From Corynebacterium pseudogenitalium (GTDB taxonomy: Bacteria > Actinomycetota > Actinomycetes > Mycobacteriales > Mycobacteriaceae), in contig NZ_CP072934.1 in the NCBI RefSeq assembly GCF_024453815.1, forward strand, positions 930,001 through 994,000: a DNA stretch of 64,000 nucleotides, read 5' to 3'. Positions 26,144 to 35,403 of the stretch are shown one piece after another. Below the pieces are notes generated by a model. The model had not been told where the DNA came from. It made no database searches and saw nothing but the letters and a program-made list of their open reading frames with translations. Positions within the stretch are counted from its first letter, which is position 1; every line of letters starts with the position of its first letter. The translations under genes and the position numbers were made by a program.

Positions 26144-27538
26144 CTACTTCATCTCGTAAGTGACGTGCGCTGCCGCAACTGCCTTTGGGCGCCCGGTGAC
26201 AAAGTAGAGCACAGTCATGATTACCACGAATGCGACGCCTACGGCGAGCGCCATGTGATACTGCGGCAGCCACACCATGATGCCGAATGTGAACAAGATG
26301 AAAATGATCGCGAACCACTGCCCGTAGGGCCAGAACGGTACAGGGAAGCTCAAGGTCTCGCGCTCTGCCGCGGACATGTTGCGGCGAGATGCGACGTGTG
26401 CCAGCAGGATCATCAGCCACACAAACACGGTTGCGAAGGTGGCCAGCGCTGCGATGGTCTCGAAGATGTTCGGATAGAGCGCGTTGAGCACCACGCCGAT
26501 GATGAGTACGAGCAACAGGGTAATGGTCGTCATTACTGGGATGTCGCGGATGGTGCGCTTCATGATCTTCGGGGCTAGGCCTTCCTTCGCCAGGCCAGTA
26601 AGAACGCGCCCAGTGCCGAACAGGTCTGCATTAATTGCAGAAAGGGCAGCAGTGATGACCACCAAGTTGAGCAGTGCAGCGGCCCAGTTCACGCCAAGTG
26701 TGTCAAAGATCTGAACGAAGGGGCTTTCTTCACCAGTCATTGCACGCCACGGGTTGAGCATCAAGATAACCAGGATGGCGAGGACATAGAACAGAAGGAT
26801 GCGCAGCGGTACGGTGTTGACGGCCTTCGGGATCGAGCGGTCCGGATCGTCTGCTTCGGTGCCGGCGACGCCGATGATCTCAGTTCCGCCGAAGGCGAAG
26901 AGTACGAGGATGAACGCTGCGATCATGCCTTCGATGCCGTTCGGGAAGAAGCCACCGTCGTTCCAGAGGTTAGAGATTCCGGTCGTCTCTGGGTCGGTAC
27001 CCAAACCAAATGCGAGGATGGCAGCACCGCCGACGATCATCGCCATTACGGCGACGACCTTAATGAGCGTGAATGCGAACTCCAGCTCGCCGAACCAGCG
27101 CACGGATGCGAGGTTCGCCGCACCAATGACCAGCAGGGTAGTGGTAATCCATACCCATGCTGGGGTGTCCGGGAACCAGAACTTCATATAAATGCCGATG
27201 GCAGTCAAGTCCGCAAGGCAGACGATCATCATCTCGAATGCGAACATCCACCCGGTAATGTACCCGCCCAGGCCACCAAGGTGCTCCCTGGTGTACACCG
27301 CGAACGACCCACGAACCGGGTGCTGCACACTCATCTCGCCCAGGGCGCGCAACATAAAGTAGACGACGGCCCCTCCGAGTAAGTATACGAGGAGCACCGA
27401 GGGGCCGGCGGCCTGAATCGCGCCGGCGGAGCCGTAGAAGAGCCCGGTGCCGATCGCCGAGCCGAGGGCGATGAAGTGGATATGGCGGTGTGTAAGCCCC
27501 TTGGGCTTCGACGAGCGGGAAGTCATGGCAGACATCAT
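26144..27538 (-). CDS. Amino acid permease (APC superfamily, AAT family)
   Basis: A 464-residue permease with about 12 membrane helices. The family signature in helix 1 (HIHFIALGSAIGTGLFYGS, residues 19-37) and LGEMSVQHPVRGSFAVYTRE near 66-85 put it among AAT-family H+/amino acid symporters such as GABA, proline or aromatic amino acid permeases. The exact substrate is not readable. Start is ATG at 27538, with a second ATG four codons in. It stands alone between the R-M locus and a protease gene. Confidence 0.9.
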   Translation of the reverse strand: MMSAMTSRSSKPKGLTHRHIHFIALGSAIGTGLFYGSAGAIQAAGPSVLLVYLLGGAVVYFMLRALGEMSVQHPVRGSFAVYTREHLGGLGGYITGWMFAFEMMIVCLADLTAIGIYMKFWFPDTPAWVWITTTLLVIGAANLASVRWFGELEFAFTLIKVVAVMAMIVGGAAILAFGLGTDPETTGISNLWNDGGFFPNGIEGMIAAFILVLFAFGGTEIIGVAGTEADDPDRSIPKAVNTVPLRILLFYVLAILVILMLNPWRAMTGEESPFVQIFDTLGVNWAAALLNLVVITAALSAINADLFGTGRVLTGLAKEGLAPKIMKRTIRDIPVMTTITLLLVLIIGVVLNALYPNIFETIAALATFATVFVWLMILLAHVASRRNMSAAERETLSFPVPFWPYGQWFAIIFILFTFGIMVWLPQYHMALAVGVAFVVIMTVLYFVTGRPKAVAAAHVTYEMK

Positions 27539-27610
27539 AACGTTTAATTACGCTGCTCTGTAAATTATTCACAGGTAATTCTGTGAGTTCGGTCGCGTTT
27601 TCAGGCAGCG

Positions 27611-28495
27611 CTACTGTGCAGTATCAGCATCACGCTTCCGTGAGCGTGCAACTGCGGCAACTACCAGTGCGATAACGACGGCGGCACCGGCAGTGATGAG
27701 CATCCACGTCGGCGTACCGCCGTCATTTTCTGTGGGGGTCGTTTCGGCCGAGTCTTCCTTGGCGGAGATTTGCTCACGGATCCAGTCCGCCTGCGAAGCA
27801 ACTGGCGCAAACGCAACCTTCGGGCTCACTCCTTCCTCAGCGGAGTCCGGGTTGTCTGGATCCATAAACAGTGATGCGGACGCGATGGCTGCGACCTTGC
27901 CCTCACTGAAGAGCGCGCCGCCGGAATCACCGGGCTGGGTTGCTGCCCCACCTTTCATGGTGGCTTCGACGCCGTCGGTGCCGTCAAACAGAATCATCGG
28001 GGTTGGGCCGTCGACGGTAGCGTCTGCGTACGGAAGGGTGCGTCCGGCACCAGAGCCATCAGAGGACCAGCCGTAGAAAGTAGCGTCGCTGCCTGCAGCT
28101 GGGATATCGCTAGCAAGCTCAGGATAAGCATCGAGTCCGAGGTCCTCAGAGGTGTGCAGCAGCGCGATATCGCCTTTCGGGGTGGTCATCCACTTATCGA
28201 CGTCATAAAACTTCTGGTTATCACCCTGGCCAGTACGCACGGACCCACCAGCTTGTGGCAGGTGGTCCATACAATGGCGCGCAGTAATAACCCAGTGGGA
28301 CGCAATGGCGGTACCTGTGCACACGCCGGTGTCTGGGTCATCGTCCGCGGTGCGGACGGAGACTACTGCGTTGGACTCTGCCGAAGGCTCAGCGAACGTA
28401 TCGGACTGCATTGCCAATGCAGGTGCTGCCGGGAGTGCTACGAGCGCGGCAGCGACGCAGGAGCTAAGAATACGAGTGGAAGTGTGCAGTTTCAT
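27611..28495 (-). CDS. Secreted trypsin-like serine protease with C-terminal membrane anchor
   Basis: A 294-residue chymotrypsin-fold protease. Residues 1-28 are a signal peptide ending ALA. The catalytic triad is visible as ITARHC (His near 75), GDIALL (Asp near 116) and GDSGGAL (Ser near 193). Residues 265-285 form a membrane helix (MLITAGAAVVIALVVAAVA) followed by RSRKR, so the enzyme should sit outside the cell, tethered by its C-terminus. Two further trypsin-like genes lie at 33.6-35.4 kb. The acyltransferase-like gene upstream ends 15 bases before it, so cotranscription is likely. Natural substrates are unknown. Confidence 0.9.
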   Translation of the reverse strand: MKLHTSTRILSSCVAAALVALPAAPALAMQSDTFAEPSAESNAVVSVRTADDDPDTGVCTGTAIASHWVITARHCMDHLPQAGGSVRTGQGDNQKFYDVDKWMTTPKGDIALLHTSEDLGLDAYPELASDIPAAGSDATFYGWSSDGSGAGRTLPYADATVDGPTPMILFDGTDGVEATMKGGAATQPGDSGGALFSEGKVAAIASASLFMDPDNPDSAEEGVSPKVAFAPVASQADWIREQISAKEDSAETTPTENDGGTPTWMLITAGAAVVIALVVAAVARSRKRDADTAQ

Positions 28496-28510
28496 GAGTT
28501 TTCCTTTTCT

Positions 28511-29491
28511 TTAGTGTTGGAGCGGAGGAAGATCGGTCCGGGTTGCGCGAGCCACGATCATGCGCATCGCGGCCTCGAGTGGTCCACGGGCGTAGAAGCT
28601 GCGCCACAGCACAGCGAAGGCGAAAGCAACTGCCAGCGTGAGTACTGCGTATACCACCCCGCTGTGGCCGTTGGCCGTGACAACGTGTGCGCAGTACACC
28701 GTCAGAGGCATCCGGCCCATGTCACAACCAAACGGAACAAACTGTGCGAGGATGAGACACAGCGCAGTGATACCAGTCGCGACGGCGCACTCGCTGATCA
28801 CTGAAATGAGTCCCCCGGTGTGCCCATTCGGATCGATCGCGGCGATGAATAGGCCAGCACCTGCCGTGTTGAGGTGCAGCCGAGCTGCAATCACCGCAGG
28901 CAGCACCGCCGCCGCGATAATGACTGTGACCCAACGACGCCATGGGTGGTGGAGGATGACACGCCACGACACCATGCCCGCAACCATGAGTGCCGCCCAC
29001 GAAAAGACAGGGTAGGGGGCACCGAAGACTGCGGCCGGTAGTGCAACAACTGTCCCGAGCGCCGTCGTTGCAGCCGAAGCAAAGAGCAACCCCGCAAGCA
29101 GTAAGCCCAAACGCGCAGTTGGCCAGTGGGGAAGCGTCGCTAAGCAGAGGTAGCAGATGCCAAAGACAAGGAGCACAACCTCGATGTCGCCAGCGAACGG
29201 CACGAGGAGCACATGCAGCACAATCAGTAGCGTCCCACGAACATAAAAGCCATGGCGACAGCGCGCGACAGCCTCGCCGCCTACCGCTTGGGCGCGCCGG
29301 GCCATCAGCTCCATCGAGATGCCAGCCAGGAACGCGAACGTTGCCGCGGGGAAGCCGTAGAGCAACTGACCCGTGACGCCAGCAGGATGGGTGAGGTGCG
29401 CGAAGATCATGGCTGCGAGTGCTACGGCTCGCGCGTAATCAATACCGTGAACTCGCAGATCCGGTGTGGAAGTCTTTGACATGCTCCTCAC
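28511..29491 (-). CDS. Multi-spanning membrane protein, acyltransferase/DUF1624-like
   Basis: A 326-residue polytopic membrane protein with about 8-10 hydrophobic segments. The N-terminal block RVHGIDYARAVALAAMIFAHL resembles the first helix of heparan-alpha-glucosaminide N-acetyltransferase-like (DUF1624/DUF418) proteins, which move acyl groups across membranes. The histidine in the first helix fits a catalytic site. The start is either GTG at 29491 or ATG at 29482; the AGGAG just before the ATG is too close to serve it well. It probably shares a transcript with the protease downstream. Substrate unknown. Confidence 0.75.
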   Translation of the reverse strand: MRSMSKTSTPDLRVHGIDYARAVALAAMIFAHLTHPAGVTGQLLYGFPAATFAFLAGISMELMARRAQAVGGEAVARCRHGFYVRGTLLIVLHVLLVPFAGDIEVVLLVFGICYLCLATLPHWPTARLGLLLAGLLFASAATTALGTVVALPAAVFGAPYPVFSWAALMVAGMVSWRVILHHPWRRWVTVIIAAAVLPAVIAARLHLNTAGAGLFIAAIDPNGHTGGLISVISECAVATGITALCLILAQFVPFGCDMGRMPLTVYCAHVVTANGHSGVVYAVLTLAVAFAFAVLWRSFYARGPLEAAMRMIVARATRTDLPPLQH

Positions 29492-29595
29492 GCTATGCAG
29501 GGCGATGTTGCGAGAGCGTTAACATTGCGACCCCGTAAGAAGCCCCAATTAGAATCACAGCAGAATACAAGAACTCCAACGTGGAAGGGGCTGTT

Positions 29596-30279
29596 GTGGC
29601 TGCACCGCCGAAGATTTTGATCGTTGAGGACGAGACGCTGCTCGCCGATGCGTTAGGCAAAGCACTGCGCCGTGAGGACATGCTCGTTGATGTGCGTTAC
29701 GACGGCCGCTCCGCGCTCGACCGCCTGGAATCACAACCGATAGATGTGATCGTGCTCGACCGAGATATCCCCGAGGTTCACGGCGACGACGTCTGTGCAA
29801 CCGTCCGTGAGCTGTACCCAAACACGCGGGTGCTGATGCTCACGGCGTCCGCAACGCTCGAGGATCGTCTCCAAGGCTTCGAGATTGGGGCGGACGACTA
29901 TCTGACCAAGCCGTTCGAGCTGCCCGAGTTGCTGGCTCGCGTCAAAGCCTTGTTGCGACGAGCCGCACCTGAAACAACCTCGACGCTCACGTGCGGCGAC
30001 GTCATCCTCGACAGAGGCACTCACCAAGTCCACCGAAGCGGCGCGTCGATTGCGTTGTCGCCGAAAGAGTTCGCGGTGCTTGAAACGCTGATGCGAGCAC
30101 AGGGGCACGTTATTTCCGCGGAGCAGCTCTTAGAAGAGGCATGGGACGCGAACGCGGACCCGTTCTCCAATTCGATTCGCGTCACTATCTCGCACTTGCG
30201 GCGCAAGCTGGGGCAGCCTTGGATTGTGCAAACAATGCCCGGCGCTGGCTACTACGTTGCGGAGGAGCCGTACCAATGA
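29596..30279 (+). CDS. OmpR/PhoB-family response regulator
   Basis: A 227-residue two-component regulator. The receiver domain (residues 6-118) has the acidic pair EDE at 11-13, the phosphorylated Asp55 in VIVLDRDIP, and the Lys of YLTKPFE near 103. The winged-helix DNA-binding domain follows at 130-225 (LSPKEFAVLETLMRAQG, then SIRVTISHLRRKLG). I prefer the GTG at 29596 because GGAAGGGG lies 5 bases before it; an in-frame GTG at 29581 is also possible. Its stop overlaps the ATG of the histidine kinase. Confidence 0.92.
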   Translation: MAAPPKILIVEDETLLADALGKALRREDMLVDVRYDGRSALDRLESQPIDVIVLDRDIPEVHGDDVCATVRELYPNTRVLMLTASATLEDRLQGFEIGADDYLTKPFELPELLARVKALLRRAAPETTSTLTCGDVILDRGTHQVHRSGASIALSPKEFAVLETLMRAQGHVISAEQLLEEAWDANADPFSNSIRVTISHLRRKLGQPWIVQTMPGAGYYVAEEPYQ

Positions 30280-31418
30280 GGCTTTCACTTCGCGCGCGTA
30301 CGTCGTGGTTGTTCGTGGCAACGGTTTTTACCGCAGGGCTGAGTTTGACTGCGGTGGTGTACCTCTACCTGCGCCTGACTCCGGTACCTGTGCAAGCTGT
30401 CATCGAGGGCGTCGGGGGCGTTCCCGGCAGTGACGGAGCATTTATTGATGGCTCCGTGCCCATCTCACACGAGGTGCTCAACGTGATGCTCGGCGCCTCG
30501 CTCGTCGCGCTGTGCGTGCTGACGGCGCTCGCCGGCGCCATCGGTTGGTTCGTCGCGGGTGTGTTGCTCAAACCCGTACGTACCATCGCGGCGACTGCAC
30601 GTCTGGTCTCTGCTGGCGATCTTGATCAGCGGTTCGACTACGAAGGCCCCGCTGACGATGTCGCTGACCTCGCGCACGCACTCGACTCGATGCTGGAGTC
30701 CCTCGCGCACTCCATCGCGGCACGGCAACGCTTTGCATCAAACGCGTCCCATGAGCTGAAAACCCCGATCGCTACCATTCAGACCATCGCAGATGTCGCG
30801 CTACTAGACCCGAATGCACCTGCAGAGGAGCTACGCGACGCCATCCGCGACATCCGCACCGTGAATGCGTCGTCTGCGGAGATGGTCACGTCGCTGCTGA
30901 ACTTCAGCCAGGCCGAGGCCAAAGTACTCGAGGCGCGCGACATTAACATCTCAGAGCTCATTACCACTGTCGCCTCGAGCGCCGAAGGTATCGACGCCAC
31001 CATCGAGCCAGACATTCACGTCCTCGGCGACGTCGTGCTATTGCGCCACGCGATCCAAAACCTCATCGAGAATGCTCGTATCCACGGCGTGGACGGGACT
31101 GTGCAGGTGCGTGTTTGCCGGACTGGATCCGGTGATGGGGTCGAAGTGGGCGTCGTCAATGATGGGGACGTGTTGGACCCTGCCACAGTCAGCCAGCTCG
31201 TAGAGCCATTTAGCAGGGCGAATGCGCGCGTTGCTGGTGCGCGTCCGGGGCACGGACTAGGGCTGGCGCTGGTTGATACGATTGCGCGTGCGCACCACGG
31301 GGAGTTGGAGCTCGAGGCGCGAAGCGCTGAAGTTGGTGGCGGACTCGTGGCGCGGATGACATTGCCAGTGGCGAATAGGAAAATCACTGCAGGGTGGCGT
31401 ACTGTGGGGAAACAATGA
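30276..31418 (+). CDS. Sensor histidine kinase, two-component system
   Basis: A 380-residue membrane sensor kinase. There are two membrane helices at about residues 11-33 and 70-96, a short extracytoplasmic loop between them, and a HAMP linker at about 97-150. The phosphoacceptor His159 is in NASHELKTP. The ATPase domain has NLIENARIHG (N box) and RPGHGLGLALV (G2 box). The ATG overlaps the regulator stop as ATGA. The frame is open upstream to 30141, but that part only shadows the regulator gene. The stimulus is unknown. Confidence 0.92.
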   Translation: MRLSLRARTSWLFVATVFTAGLSLTAVVYLYLRLTPVPVQAVIEGVGGVPGSDGAFIDGSVPISHEVLNVMLGASLVALCVLTALAGAIGWFVAGVLLKPVRTIAATARLVSAGDLDQRFDYEGPADDVADLAHALDSMLESLAHSIAARQRFASNASHELKTPIATIQTIADVALLDPNAPAEELRDAIRDIRTVNASSAEMVTSLLNFSQAEAKVLEARDINISELITTVASSAEGIDATIEPDIHVLGDVVLLRHAIQNLIENARIHGVDGTVQVRVCRTGSGDGVEVGVVNDGDVLDPATVSQLVEPFSRANARVAGARPGHGLGLALVDTIARAHHGELELEARSAEVGGGLVARMTLPVANRKITAGWRTVGKQ

Positions 31419-33550
31419 TCACTTCCGAAAACGCCACCGGCGGCGAGAAAGAGCCGGATATGAATGTGTCGGAAAATCAGGAAAACCCGCAGGATGTCGC
31501 AGCGGATGCTGCACGTGAGGACACCAGGGATGCGGGAGTTTCTGAGGAAACCGGCGCTGCGCAAGACGCAGCCAATGCCGAAACTAATGAGACTGAGCAG
31601 ATTTTGAGCCTTGCCGACGTCGTCGGTGGCGACGTGGCGGACCTCGCTGGGAGCGAGGCGGACGAGGCCACAGAGGCAGACGAGACCGCTGAAGAGCCAG
31701 TGAACGGGTTCGAGAACCTGAATCTGCCTGAAGAAGTCGTGGATGCCGTGAAGAAGGTTGGCTTTGAGCAGCCATCCGCGATTCAGGCTGAAACCATTCC
31801 ACTGTTGATGGAAGGCCGCGACGTTGTCGGCCTTGCGCAAACGGGTACCGGTAAGACGGCCGCGTTCGCGCTGCCGATCCTTTCGCGGATCAACCGCAAG
31901 GAGCGCTACCCGCAGGCACTGATCCTCGCGCCTACACGTGAGCTTGCGCTGCAGGTATCAGACTCCTTCCAGTCGTTTGCAGACCACCTTGGCGGGATCT
32001 CCGTGCTTCCGATTTACGGTGGCCAGGCATACGGTATCCAGTTGTCCGGTCTGCGCCGCGGTGCCCAGATCATCGTGGGTACTCCGGGCCGCGTCATCGA
32101 TCACTTGGAGAAGGGTTCGTTGGACATTTCCAACCTGCGCTTCCTTGTCCTCGATGAGGCAGACGAGATGCTGAACATGGGCTTCCAGGAAGACGTGGAA
32201 CGCATCTTGGAGGACACACCGGAAGAGAAGCAGGTTGCGCTGTTCTCTGCGACGATGCCGAACGCTATTCGCCGTATCTCGAAGCAGTACCTCGACAACC
32301 CGACTGAAGTCACGGTGAAGTCGAAGACGCGCACCAATACGAACATCACCCAGCGTTACCTGTTCACGGCGCACCGCAACAAGCTCGATGCGATCACCCG
32401 AATCCTTGAAGTCACTGAGTTTGAGGCAATGATTGTCTTCGTGCGTACGAAGCAGGAGACTGAGGAGCTGGCTGAGAAGTTGCGTGCCCGCGGGTTCTCC
32501 GCAGCTGCGATCAACGGCGACATCGCTCAGCAGCAGCGTGAGCGTACCGTTGATCAGCTTCGCGACGGCCGCCTTGACATCCTGGTCGCTACCGATGTCG
32601 CTGCTCGTGGCCTGGACGTTGAGCGCATCAGCCACGTGCTGAACTACGACATCCCGAATGACACCGAGTCATACGTGCACCGCATTGGTCGCACCGGGCG
32701 TGCAGGCCGTACAGGTGAGGCGATCCTCTTTGTCACTCCGCGTGAGCGTCGCATGCTGCGCTCCATTGAGCGCGTAACCAACGCGACCATCGAAGAGATG
32801 GATCTGCCGACGGTCGACGAGGTCAACGAGAGCCGCAAGACGAAGTTTATGGACTCCATCACCGAGTCGCTCGAGGCGAGCGAGGTGCAGGTGTTTAGGT
32901 CCATGGTCCGCGAATACTCCGCTGCCAACAACGTGCCGATGGACGACATCGCCGCCGCTTTGGCAACGCAGGCTTTGGCGGGTGACGAGTTCCTGATGAA
33001 GGAGCCGCCGAAGGACCGCCGCGATCGGCGGGACCGTGATCGGTGGGATCGCGACGACCGCCGTGGCCGCGGGCGTGACCGTGATGACCGTCGTGGAGGC
33101 CGCAGCCGCTTCGACCACGATTCGGAGAACTTCGACACCTACCGCCTGGATGTTGGCAAGCGCCAGCATGTTCGCCCGGGTGCAATCGTTGGTGCGCTCG
33201 CCAACGAGGGGGGCTTGAGCTCCAAGGACTTTGGTCGCATCACTATCGGTGGGGACTTCACCCTGGTTGAGCTGCCGAAGAACCTGGACAGCGCGGTCCT
33301 TGATCGTTTGACGGATACCCGTATTTCCGGTCAGCTGATCAATATTCAGCGTGATCACGGTGCACCTCCGCGCGGACGCGGCGGGCGCGGGCGCGGTGGA
33401 TACGACCGCGATGATCGCCGCGGTGGCCGCGGGCGCGGGCGTGGCGGTTACGACCGCGATGATCGCCGCGGTGGCCGCGGGCGGGGACGTGGCGGTTACG
33501 ACCGCGACGATCGCCGCGGTGGCCGCGGGCATGACCGCAACTGGGACTAA
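31415..33550 (+). CDS. deaD: DEAD-box ATP-dependent RNA helicase (DeaD/CsdA type)
   Basis: A 711-residue RNA helicase for ribosome assembly and mRNA turnover. Residues 1-100 are acidic and low in complexity. The core starts with the Q motif at FEQPSAIQ and has AQTGTGKT, PTRELALQ, DEADEML, SAT and HRIGRTGRAGRTGE. A DbpA-like RNA-binding domain lies near 585-655. The end is a basic tail of RGGYDRDD repeats. The ATG at 31415 overlaps the kinase stop (ATGA); ATG at 31460 is an alternative start. The same helicase type follows lprE in M. tuberculosis as deaD. Confidence 0.94.
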   Translation: MITSENATGGEKEPDMNVSENQENPQDVAADAAREDTRDAGVSEETGAAQDAANAETNETEQILSLADVVGGDVADLAGSEADEATEADETAEEPVNGFENLNLPEEVVDAVKKVGFEQPSAIQAETIPLLMEGRDVVGLAQTGTGKTAAFALPILSRINRKERYPQALILAPTRELALQVSDSFQSFADHLGGISVLPIYGGQAYGIQLSGLRRGAQIIVGTPGRVIDHLEKGSLDISNLRFLVLDEADEMLNMGFQEDVERILEDTPEEKQVALFSATMPNAIRRISKQYLDNPTEVTVKSKTRTNTNITQRYLFTAHRNKLDAITRILEVTEFEAMIVFVRTKQETEELAEKLRARGFSAAAINGDIAQQQRERTVDQLRDGRLDILVATDVAARGLDVERISHVLNYDIPNDTESYVHRIGRTGRAGRTGEAILFVTPRERRMLRSIERVTNATIEEMDLPTVDEVNESRKTKFMDSITESLEASEVQVFRSMVREYSAANNVPMDDIAAALATQALAGDEFLMKEPPKDRRDRRDRDRWDRDDRRGRGRDRDDRRGGRSRFDHDSENFDTYRLDVGKRQHVRPGAIVGALANEGGLSSKDFGRITIGGDFTLVELPKNLDSAVLDRLTDTRISGQLINIQRDHGAPPRGRGGRGRGGYDRDDRRGGRGRGRGGYDRDDRRGGRGRGRGGYDRDDRRGGRGHDRNWD
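33395..33535 (+). repeat. Three 48-bp in-frame tandem repeats in deaD
   Basis: The block TACGACCGCGATGATCGC starts at 33401 and recurs near-identically at 33449 and 33497, a 48-base period. Each unit encodes 16 residues of the type GRGGYDRDDRRGGRGR. Similar but degenerate copies lie upstream near 33050-33100. Such repeats bind RNA non-specifically and can change copy number. Confidence 0.85.
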
Positions 33551-33568
33551 GCGCCCTTGAACCTGAGC

Positions 33569-33607
33569 GCACCTGCTGAGTAATGACTACTCGGCGGGTG
33601 CGTTTTT
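33569..33607 (+). terminator. Intrinsic terminator after deaD
   Basis: A 14-bp stem with two G-U pairs (33569-33582 with 33588-33601) is followed by GTTTTT at 33602-33607. It begins 18 bases after the deaD stop and separates deaD from the protease genes. Confidence 0.85.
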
Positions 33608-33639
33608 CATAGCTTGGTTGTGCAGTAGACTGCACAGGC

Positions 33640-34458
33640 ATGAAGTTGAATCGCCGTTTGCTCACGCTGGGATGGGCGCTTGTACTCGGAGCGGGCGTCG
33701 TAACGAACTTGCCGACTGCGCAGGCACAGAACCTGCAGCGAGTAGAGCAGGGCGGAGCCGTGATGGTTGAAGGCGGCGGTTACTGCACCGTCGGATTCAA
33801 TGAACCGTCTCGCAGGCGAAGCCTGGTTGCGGCGCACTGTGGACCGGACGGTGCGCGTGTGCGCATCGTCGACCACAACGCGAGGGTTGCTTCGCCACAG
33901 CTCGGCACCCTGTATCGTTCGAAGGCGTACGATGGCCGCCTTGGCAATGACTGGGCCGCTATCCAGTGGGACGCGCCGGTGCAGATCGGCGGCAACCAGT
34001 TCTCCGGTGACGCGTGGGTAAACCCAAACACTATCGCCGTCGGTGAGCGCGTGTGCTACTTCGGGCAAACATCGAACCGGCCGACGGGCGCCCCCACGTG
34101 TGGTCGCTTCGGCGGAGCAGAAGGAAATACGTTCTTCGTCGAAGCGCCGATGACCCGTCCCGGCGACTCCGGTGGCCCGCTGTGGATTCCGGGCCGCGGA
34201 TTTGTTGGCGTTGTTTCTTCGCAGTGGGTTGCACAAAAGGTACCGCTGCTGGGCTCGCGCGACCTGGTAGTTGGCGTGCACGCTACTGATGGGCCTCGCG
34301 TCGCTGAGTCACGCTTGTTGGGCCTGTATGCGCAGAACCTCATGATGCCGGCTTCGGGCTCGGCCGTTGGCCCGGCTGCTGATGCGGTTCGTGGCGCTGT
34401 GACTGACGGGTTCAGTGCACTCGCAGGGTTCCTACCAGGCGTAGTGAATTACAGCTAG
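33640..34458 (+). CDS. Secreted trypsin-like serine protease
   Basis: A 272-residue exported protease. The signal peptide covers residues 1-29 and ends AQA. The triad is visible: LVAAHCG (His near 67), GNDWAAI (Asp near 106) and RPGDSGGPLW (Ser near 180). Four cysteines could give two disulfides. The C-terminal ~50 residues are Ala/Gly-rich with some hydrophobic character but no clear anchor. It is a close paralogue of the next gene, 39 bases downstream, sharing the pattern AAHCGxDGxR and FSGD. It begins after the deaD terminator, so it has its own promoter. Confidence 0.9.
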   Translation: MKLNRRLLTLGWALVLGAGVVTNLPTAQAQNLQRVEQGGAVMVEGGGYCTVGFNEPSRRRSLVAAHCGPDGARVRIVDHNARVASPQLGTLYRSKAYDGRLGNDWAAIQWDAPVQIGGNQFSGDAWVNPNTIAVGERVCYFGQTSNRPTGAPTCGRFGGAEGNTFFVEAPMTRPGDSGGPLWIPGRGFVGVVSSQWVAQKVPLLGSRDLVVGVHATDGPRVAESRLLGLYAQNLMMPASGSAVGPAADAVRGAVTDGFSALAGFLPGVVNYS

Positions 34459-34497
34459 CTCATTAGCATTCCTGCAGAACTGTGCCAGTATAGAAGT

Positions 34498-35400
34498 ATG
34501 TTGACAAGGAAATTCATATCTTCGCTGGCCGTCGCAGCATGCTCGACTGCAGTCCTCGTGCCAAGCGCTACCGCGGCACCAATCCAGCCGACCCAGGGTG
34601 ATGCTATTAGCACTGGATATAGTTCATGCACGCTAGGCTTTAACGACCACGAAGCCGGAGTCAGCTACACCGCAGCGCACTGTGGACGCGATGGCGACAG
34701 GATCTTGTTGGTCGACCGAAAAACGAGCCGTCCGTTGTCGAAAGACATTGGGACATTGCGTATTTCACCAGGCTACGACCGGCAGTACTCGAACGACTTC
34801 GCCTGGATCGAGTGGGACCGGGGCGTCACGATGGGCGAGAACATCTACTCAGGTGACATCAAAGCGGATGCCACTTCCATCAAGCGGGGTGCGAAGACGT
34901 GCTACCACGGGGAAACATCCCATACGGGGACAAACGATGTCACGTGCGGGAAGTTCCACCGCGCTGCGCGTGGTGGAGGCGGGTTTTCTGCCACGATACG
35001 GTCACCAAAGTCAGGCGATTCCGGTGGACCGATCTGGATCGAAGAACAGGACGGGGCAAAGAAATTCGCTGGTGTCATTTCTATAGGTCCTGCGTTCGAA
35101 AACTCCACCTACACTCGGATCAATGGCATAAAGATTGACGGGAAAGACTGGCTCTGGGGAGCACCAATCGCTCAAGGAAAGGCAGTCAGCCAGTCCGAGG
35201 CGTCGGACCTGGTTTTTGGAGCTGCTGGCATAAATGAAGCCGGTCTCTATGACCGGCTGCTGTCCTCTGATAAGAGCTCGGAGCGGGACTCCTCGTCGAA
35301 GTCCGAAAGCTCCAGCGATATGACACCGGGTGAGATTGCCGCGATCGTTGTTCCGATCGTGTTGGCGTTGCTTAGCCTGGCGTCGTCGATAAAGTTCTAG
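34498..35400 (+). CDS. Secreted trypsin-like serine protease with C-terminal anchor
   Basis: A 300-residue exported protease, paralogous to the gene just upstream. The signal peptide ends near residue 27 (SATAA). The triad is in YTAAHCG (His near 61), SNDFAWI (Asp near 101) and KSGDSGGPIW (Ser near 176). A serine-rich acidic linker (residues 257-276) leads to a hydrophobic helix at 280-300 (EIAAIVVPIVLALLSLAS), which should hold it at the membrane. The upstream paralogue lacks this anchor. The two may be cotranscribed. Confidence 0.88.
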   Translation: MLTRKFISSLAVAACSTAVLVPSATAAPIQPTQGDAISTGYSSCTLGFNDHEAGVSYTAAHCGRDGDRILLVDRKTSRPLSKDIGTLRISPGYDRQYSNDFAWIEWDRGVTMGENIYSGDIKADATSIKRGAKTCYHGETSHTGTNDVTCGKFHRAARGGGGFSATIRSPKSGDSGGPIWIEEQDGAKKFAGVISIGPAFENSTYTRINGIKIDGKDWLWGAPIAQGKAVSQSEASDLVFGAAGINEAGLYDRLLSSDKSSERDSSSKSESSSDMTPGEIAAIVVPIVLALLSLASSIKF

Positions 35401-35403
35401 TAA

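Noticed and set aside
31016-31840. 274-codon minus-strand frame over the kinase and helicase genes
   Set aside because: Antisense to two clear genes with ATGA overlap; its product has no family features.
33395-33535. Tandem repeats considered as a CRISPR array
   Set aside because: The units are contiguous, in frame, without unique spacers, and encode an RGG-type tail. No cas gene is present in the window.
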